From: CAJQGY01 sp905478015
Lineage (GTDB): Bacteria; Pseudomonadota; Gammaproteobacteria; Magnimaribacterales; D2472
Length of the DNA: 64,000 nucleotides
Assembly: GCA_943788365.1 (NCBI GenBank)
Contig: CALSPZ010000001.1
Coordinates: 744,001 to 808,000, forward strand
Reading direction: 5' to 3'
Shown here: piece after piece, positions 59,338-64,000 of the stretch
Layout of the letters: each line of letters starts with the position of its first letter
Position numbering within the stretch: position 1 is the stretch's first letter
The notes under the pieces: model-generated
The model's input: the letters and a program-made list of their open reading frames with translations, nothing else
Told to the model about the DNA's origin: nothing
Database searches by the model: none
Program-made: the position numbers and the translations under genes

Positions 59338-61929
59338 ATGGCAAAATTACATAAATCAATCAGACTATTTTTAGTATTGTTATCTTTTCCCATATTTAGC
59401 AATCCTAATATTGAAGAAGTTGTGGTAACAGGCTCTCATAACAAAAACCTAGAACAAGACTCCGATCCTCTTCAGATATTCACACAGAAAGATTATAAAA
59501 ACTTTAATACTGCTAATATTGCAGAAATAAGTCAGCACATACCCTCCTCCTCAGGCTCTCATTTTCAGTCAAATAATCTTGATGGTTTTGACCAAGGCAT
59601 GTCATCCTTTAATATGAGGGGACTGGGTCATTCGTCGACATTGATCTTAATAAATTCTAAAAGGCATACTTTTGCAGGTACGCCGTCATCAGATGGAAGT
59701 AGTTATATAGATTTAAATATTATTCCAGAGATTGCGCTTAAACAAATTGATATATTAAAAGAAGGGGCAACTTCTATATATGGTTCAGATGCAGTTGCAG
59801 GAGTGGTTAATATAAAAACTGAAAATGATTTTTCAGGATTTAAAACTCAAGCAAGTTATAAAAAAACCTCGAATTATAATCAAAGTGATTCTTCTGCTGG
59901 CATCTTGTTTGGGTCTTCAATTGATAAATTAAATTATGTAATTGGTATTAGCACGCTAAATAGAGAGCCTTTGTCTGCAATGGAGATAAATGGAATTGCG
60001 GAGCTCGCAGTGAGCGGCCTAGGAAGATCATTTAGAGTTGCAGAAAATGACATTGTTGATACTGGCTTATGGATGGGAGTCTATGAAGCTGGCCAGAAAA
60101 TTCCAGACCCTGAATGTGAGTCTAATGGCGGAACTCTCTTGAATGATGAGACTTGCGGCTTTAATTATGGTGAAAGGTTTAATTTAGTAAACGATGAGAA
60201 ACATAACAAAATTTATACGCATATTAATTACGACTTAAGTTTATTTAATTACGAAGCGACCTTAATGTATTCAAATATTGAAGTTAATGATAATCCTCAA
60301 TCACCCTCTTACCCGGCACTGCCATTTCTTTCAAGAAAAATATTACCAGGACAAGGTGGAAGTCCATTCAATGTTCCAGTGACCTGGTATGGACGCCCTC
60401 TTGGGCCAGAATTTCCATCTCCAAAATCTCCAAAAGACATTAAGCAATATAATCTTAATCAAATGGTAACTGGTGAGATAAGTGGGAATACTGAATTAGA
60501 AATTTCATTCACATCAAGCAAACATTCTAATGAACATTACAGACCAGACATTATTGATTCAAGATTTATTGATGCGCTTGATGGGGTTATTCTAAATTCG
60601 GATACTGATGATGAATTTTTTTGGGATATATTCACTCCATCAAACAACTCTAGCGAACTAATAGATTATGTCACCGGTGCAGAACAATCTAACAAAGAAT
60701 CTTATTTAAAAAGTTTAGAAGCAGTTATTAGAACCAGTGTTGCAGATTTTAGACTGGCTTATGGTGTTCAATTAAATAAGGAAAATTTAAAAATTCATTA
60801 TGATGAAATCAGTGAGGCAAGATTCGATGACAAAGGTCAAATATTAAAGACAGCAGATCTCTTTTTTTTAGGGGGTGGTATAAATGTTTCTAAAAGTAGA
60901 AGTAAATATGCTGCTTTTTTTGAAGCTGGAAGAAGTCTAGAAAAGTTAAGTGGGAAGCTCTCCGGAAGGTTTGAAAAATTTAACAGCGCTTCTTCTTTTG
61001 ATCCCAAGTTGTCTTTTAAATATAAGCTGACTAACAATATTCATATTAGAGCTTCAAGAGGCTCTTCCTTTTCAATGCCTTCAATGGCGCAGATGTTTTC
61101 AAGTGAAATTAACCTTGGAAGTATTCGAGATATTGATGATAGTAGCCCTTTTGTCAGACAAGCTAAAATTGGTAATCCAAAATTAAAGCCAGCTTCTTCA
61201 ATAAACAAAAATTTTGGATTGCTGTATAAAAGTACTGTTCAACAAATATCTTTTGATTACTGGAGCTTAGATTTCAAAGATAGGGTTACAGGTGAAAATG
61301 CTCAGGCTCTTCTAGATCAGGATCCATTTGGTGAGAGCATAACTAGAAATGAAAATGGCGATCTTATTGGTGTAACAACTTCCTATTTCAATGAAGAGAA
61401 TACAAAAATTGCAGGATTCGATTTAAGTTATAAGATAGTTCTTTTTGATATGCCTAAATATGGAATTCTCAGTGGAAGATTAGATGCTACTTCACTTAAA
61501 AAATTTCTTACGCCATCTGAAATCCAGAGCAATAAAATGATCAATAGAATCGGAAAATTTAATTATGATACCCACTTATACTCTCTGCCAAAAAATAGAA
61601 TCAATGCATCTTTAAGTTTAAATATGAATGAGTATGACTATAGAATTGCTGCAAGATATATAGATGGTTATGATAATAATAGAGAGGTCACTGGACGCGG
61701 CTTAGCACTTGGCTACACAAATACTATTGAATCTTTTTTAGTTATTGATTTTTCAATAGGAAGCTATGTAAATTTTAAAGATGGGGTTATTAATTTTAAA
61801 ATATCAGTATCAAATATACTTGATGAATCTGCACCTCGTGTCTATGATGCTCCAGATTTTAGCTTTGATTCAAGAACTCATGATCCAAGAGGAAGAACTA
61901 TTGGGCTGAGTTTTGAGTTTAAAAAGTAA
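59338..61929 (+). CDS. TonB-dependent receptor (large)
   Basis: 863-residue outer-membrane receptor. Signal peptide about 1-22, TonB-box-like IEEVVVTGS, plug (SFNMRGLGHSSTLILINSKR; LKEGATSIYGSDAVAGVVNIKT), long barrel with a duplicated Asp/Asn-rich loop style, ending TIGLSFEFKK with the terminal aromatic-rich strand. Resembles receptors for organic nutrients (oligosaccharide or peptide) more than siderophore receptors, but the substrate is open. Preceded by a 79-nt gap from the MerC-like gene, so probably a separate transcript. Confidence 0.9.
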   Translation: MAKLHKSIRLFLVLLSFPIFSNPNIEEVVVTGSHNKNLEQDSDPLQIFTQKDYKNFNTANIAEISQHIPSSSGSHFQSNNLDGFDQGMSSFNMRGLGHSSTLILINSKRHTFAGTPSSDGSSYIDLNIIPEIALKQIDILKEGATSIYGSDAVAGVVNIKTENDFSGFKTQASYKKTSNYNQSDSSAGILFGSSIDKLNYVIGISTLNREPLSAMEINGIAELAVSGLGRSFRVAENDIVDTGLWMGVYEAGQKIPDPECESNGGTLLNDETCGFNYGERFNLVNDEKHNKIYTHINYDLSLFNYEATLMYSNIEVNDNPQSPSYPALPFLSRKILPGQGGSPFNVPVTWYGRPLGPEFPSPKSPKDIKQYNLNQMVTGEISGNTELEISFTSSKHSNEHYRPDIIDSRFIDALDGVILNSDTDDEFFWDIFTPSNNSSELIDYVTGAEQSNKESYLKSLEAVIRTSVADFRLAYGVQLNKENLKIHYDEISEARFDDKGQILKTADLFFLGGGINVSKSRSKYAAFFEAGRSLEKLSGKLSGRFEKFNSASSFDPKLSFKYKLTNNIHIRASRGSSFSMPSMAQMFSSEINLGSIRDIDDSSPFVRQAKIGNPKLKPASSINKNFGLLYKSTVQQISFDYWSLDFKDRVTGENAQALLDQDPFGESITRNENGDLIGVTTSYFNEENTKIAGFDLSYKIVLFDMPKYGILSGRLDATSLKKFLTPSEIQSNKMINRIGKFNYDTHLYSLPKNRINASLSLNMNEYDYRIAARYIDGYDNNREVTGRGLALGYTNTIESFLVIDFSIGSYVNFKDGVINFKISVSNILDESAPRVYDAPDFSFDSRTHDPRGRTIGLSFEFKK

Positions 61930-61994
61930 AGAAATAATAAAACATTAAAGTTAATATAAGTCCCTTTTTATTCTAATTAAACTAAACTCTTCTT

Positions 61995-63479
61995 ATGAAC
62001 GAACTTGAAGCAACCATATCGCAAGTAATAGATGAAAATAATATTTCATCTGAATGGAATGAAGGATTGCTTAATGAGTTAAAGCATATAAACCTAGACT
62101 TAAATTCTAAAAGAAAAGATCTTACAGCAGCGCCTTTTATAACAATAGATGGTGAAGATGCAAAAGATTTTGATGACGCGATCCATTGTATCTCTAACGA
62201 GTCATCCTTCATCTTAAGTGTTGCTATTGCTGATGTTGCAGAATTAGTAAAGCAAGGCACTGCTCTTGATGATGAAGCTATAAATAGAGGCACATCGATA
62301 TACTTTCCTTCTAAAGTTATCCCAATGCTACCAGAAGAAATTTCTAATAATCTTTGCTCGTTGGTACCAAATGAAATAAGAAATGTTGTAGTTTGTGAAA
62401 TAATTTTTTCTATCAAGGGAGAAATACAAAGTTATAATTTTTTTGAAGCAAGAATAAGATCGCACAAAAGAATGACATACGCCCAAGTTGATAAATTTTT
62501 AACTACTGGCTCTGGTCTAGATAGGAATATTAGTAGCTCTTTAAAGTCACTTCAAATTCTTACAAAAATATTATTAAAAATAAGGAATAAGAGAGGTGCG
62601 TTGGAAATTGAGGGTCAAGAACCTCTGTTAGACATTGATGCTGAGGGTAGAGTAAAAAAGATAGTATTACCAAAAAGACTTTTTTCTCATCAAATGGTAG
62701 AGGAGGCTATGCTAGCTGCTAATGTTTGTGCTGCTAACTTTATGAATAAAAATTATAATTTTGGTGTGTATAGGATCCATGAAGAACCTGATGAATTAAA
62801 ACTAGAGAGCCTAAAGAATTTCTTTTCTTTGAAAGGCTTCGCAGGTTCTTTCTCTAAAGATCCTGCAAATCTAATCAAGCAATGTCTATTACATTCAAAA
62901 GATCAAAAGCTAAGTAAAGTTCTTCAAACAGTTGTGCTACAAAGCTTAAAACGGGCAGAATATTCAACTGAAGAACTTGGTCATTTTGGATTGCAATTAG
63001 AGAGATATTCTCATTTCACATCACCAATAAGAAGATACCCTGATCTAATGACCCATAGGATGATTAAAAATATTTTAAGCAATACTTCCAATGAAGTTAA
63101 CAAGGATAATACAGAAGAGATATGCATTGAAATGTCTGAGCTAGAAAGAGTTGCTGAGAAATCATCAAGGCAAGTAACTCAACAAATGATATGTTTCTAT
63201 TTGAAGAAATATGTTGGGGAGGAAGTTAGTGCAATTGTTACTGGAATTGCTGAATTTGGTTTATTTGCCGAAATTCAAGGATTTTATATTTCTGGATTGA
63301 TACATGTTACTGATTTACCTAGTGACAGGTATTTTCTTGACAAAGATTCAAATATTTTAAAAGGGAAGAAAACTGGGAGATCTTATAGATTAGGTCAGAA
63401 TATTCTAGTCACCATAGCGAATGTATCAGCGGAAGAAAGAAAAATAACGCTAGTTCCAAAATATAAAAAAAATAAATGA
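61995..63479 (+). CDS. rnr: RNB-family exoribonuclease (RNase R type) without cold-shock domains
   Basis: Processive 3'-5' RNA degradation. 494 residues: catalytic RNB domain from about 45 with Asp52, Asp58, Asp60 and Asp61 at the spacing of E. coli RNase II (TIDGEDAKDFDDA), YSHFTSPIRRYPDLMTHR near the centre, and a C-terminal S1 domain (about 410-490, VTGIAEFGLFAEI). E. coli RNase R is about 813 and has two cold-shock domains and a helix-turn-helix first; the frame here is closed by a stop at 61983, so the loss is real. Coupled to rlmB by ATGA, which supports RNase R orthology. Confidence 0.88.
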   Translation: MNELEATISQVIDENNISSEWNEGLLNELKHINLDLNSKRKDLTAAPFITIDGEDAKDFDDAIHCISNESSFILSVAIADVAELVKQGTALDDEAINRGTSIYFPSKVIPMLPEEISNNLCSLVPNEIRNVVVCEIIFSIKGEIQSYNFFEARIRSHKRMTYAQVDKFLTTGSGLDRNISSSLKSLQILTKILLKIRNKRGALEIEGQEPLLDIDAEGRVKKIVLPKRLFSHQMVEEAMLAANVCAANFMNKNYNFGVYRIHEEPDELKLESLKNFFSLKGFAGSFSKDPANLIKQCLLHSKDQKLSKVLQTVVLQSLKRAEYSTEELGHFGLQLERYSHFTSPIRRYPDLMTHRMIKNILSNTSNEVNKDNTEEICIEMSELERVAEKSSRQVTQQMICFYLKKYVGEEVSAIVTGIAEFGLFAEIQGFYISGLIHVTDLPSDRYFLDKDSNILKGKKTGRSYRLGQNILVTIANVSAEERKITLVPKYKKNK

Positions 63480-64000
63480 GCGATAAAGATAATAATGTAA
63501 GAATAGGATTCCATAGCATCGAAAGTATTGTTGAAAATACTCCCGAAATTATTAAGAAGGTAATTCTTCCAGCCAAAAGAGATGATTTTAGGTTAAAGAA
63601 TCTTAAGGAACGTCTTAATGAAGCAGGGATATCTTTTGAAAGTTCATTCAAGTTAAAGCAAGAGCCTGAGGCATATATAAAAGAACAATCAGAACAGAAC
63701 TTTAAAGACTTAAAAAGCTTTATAAACAATTTTAAAGGCAGCCCCTTGTTACTTATCTTAGATAATGTGATAGATCCAAGGAATCTTGGTGCATGCATAA
63801 GATCTGCTGCTGTAACTGGTGTGGATGCAGTAATAATAAACAAACATCACTGCGCTCCTTCAAATTCAATATCCCATAAAGTGGCCGCTGGTGGTTTCGA
63901 ATTTTCAAATATATTCCATGTGACCAACTTGATAAATTGCTTTAAATATTTAAAGGAGGCTGGGATCAACATCAGTGGTCTAAGTGAACATGCTGATGAA
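63476..64000 (+). CDS. rlmB: 23S rRNA 2'-O-methyltransferase RlmB, N-terminal part (cut by window edge)
   Basis: SpoU-type methyltransferase for G2251 of 23S rRNA. 175 codons are in the window. The N-terminal substrate-binding domain starts IGFHSIESIVEN, and the catalytic domain shows LILDNVIDPRNLGACIRSA with the knot signature and KVAAGGFEF. The usual neighbour of rnr. The C-terminal knot that binds S-adenosylmethionine lies outside the window. Confidence 0.92.
   Translation, partial: MSDKDNNVRIGFHSIESIVENTPEIIKKVILPAKRDDFRLKNLKERLNEAGISFESSFKLKQEPEAYIKEQSEQNFKDLKSFINNFKGSPLLLILDNVIDPRNLGACIRSAAVTGVDAVIINKHHCAPSNSISHKVAAGGFEFSNIFHVTNLINCFKYLKEAGINISGLSEHADE

Overview
The window is one continuous piece of a gammaproteobacterial chromosome. 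It is AT-rich and very compact: most intergenic gaps are 0-20 nt, stop/start overlaps are common, and several convergent genes overlap at their ends. Gene order and proteins (rpsB-tsf-pyrH, fur/bamE, smpB-ssrA, rplU-rpmA-obgE, fabA-fabB, tuf-secE-nusG-rpoBC-str-S10-spc-alpha, rnr-rlmB, a tmRNA tag ending NYALAA) fit a streamlined marine gammaproteobacterium. SAR86-like lineages are my best guess, but that is inference from style and not a phylogenetic result. No rRNA, insertion sequence, prophage, CRISPR array or replication origin was seen.

Layout. 1-2.2 kb: pyrH (cut by the window edge), tsf and rpsB, preceded by a likely S2-binding leader. 2.2-6.9 kb: dapB, dnaJ, dnaK and grpE behind a heat-shock-type promoter, then fur. 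6.9-10.3 kb: bamE, rnfH, ratA, a sodium symporter, a DUF3429 membrane protein and smpB. 10.4-10.7 kb: tmRNA. 10.8-18.5 kb: a secreted unknown, rpsT, obgE-rpmA-rplU, ispB-fabA-fabB, and ssb with a crotonase and an Old Yellow Enzyme. 18.5-21.4 kb: uvrA.

21.4-50.7 kb is a near-unbroken minus-strand block of translation and transcription genes: tRNA-Tyr, tRNA-Thr, tuf, tRNA-Trp, secE, nusG, rplKAJL, rpoBC, the str genes without tuf, and S10, spc and alpha. The classical autoregulatory leaders for S4, S7 and L1 have no room here, while the L10 and S2 leaders remain. Strong promoters precede tRNA-Thr/tuf, rpsJ and rplU, and they share a GCCAC sequence just after the -10 box.

50.7-64 kb is the more accessory part on the plus strand: a BirA without a DNA-binding domain, msrA, tRNA-Thr, a minus-strand pair of exported amidohydrolase-fold proteins of which one has lost all its metal ligands, a small WYL_2-like gene, a zinc alcohol dehydrogenase, a probable zinc-uptake locus (small secreted protein, His/Asp-rich TonB receptor broken by a one-base deletion, MerC-like membrane protein), a second large TonB receptor, an RNase R/II homologue without its N-terminal RNA-binding domains, and rlmB (cut by the window edge).

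Non-ATG starts are frequent even in core genes (TTG for rpoC, rplC, the crotonase, DUF3429 and birA; GTG for rplJ, rplA and the Old Yellow Enzyme; probably ATT for ispB), which matters when choosing starts.
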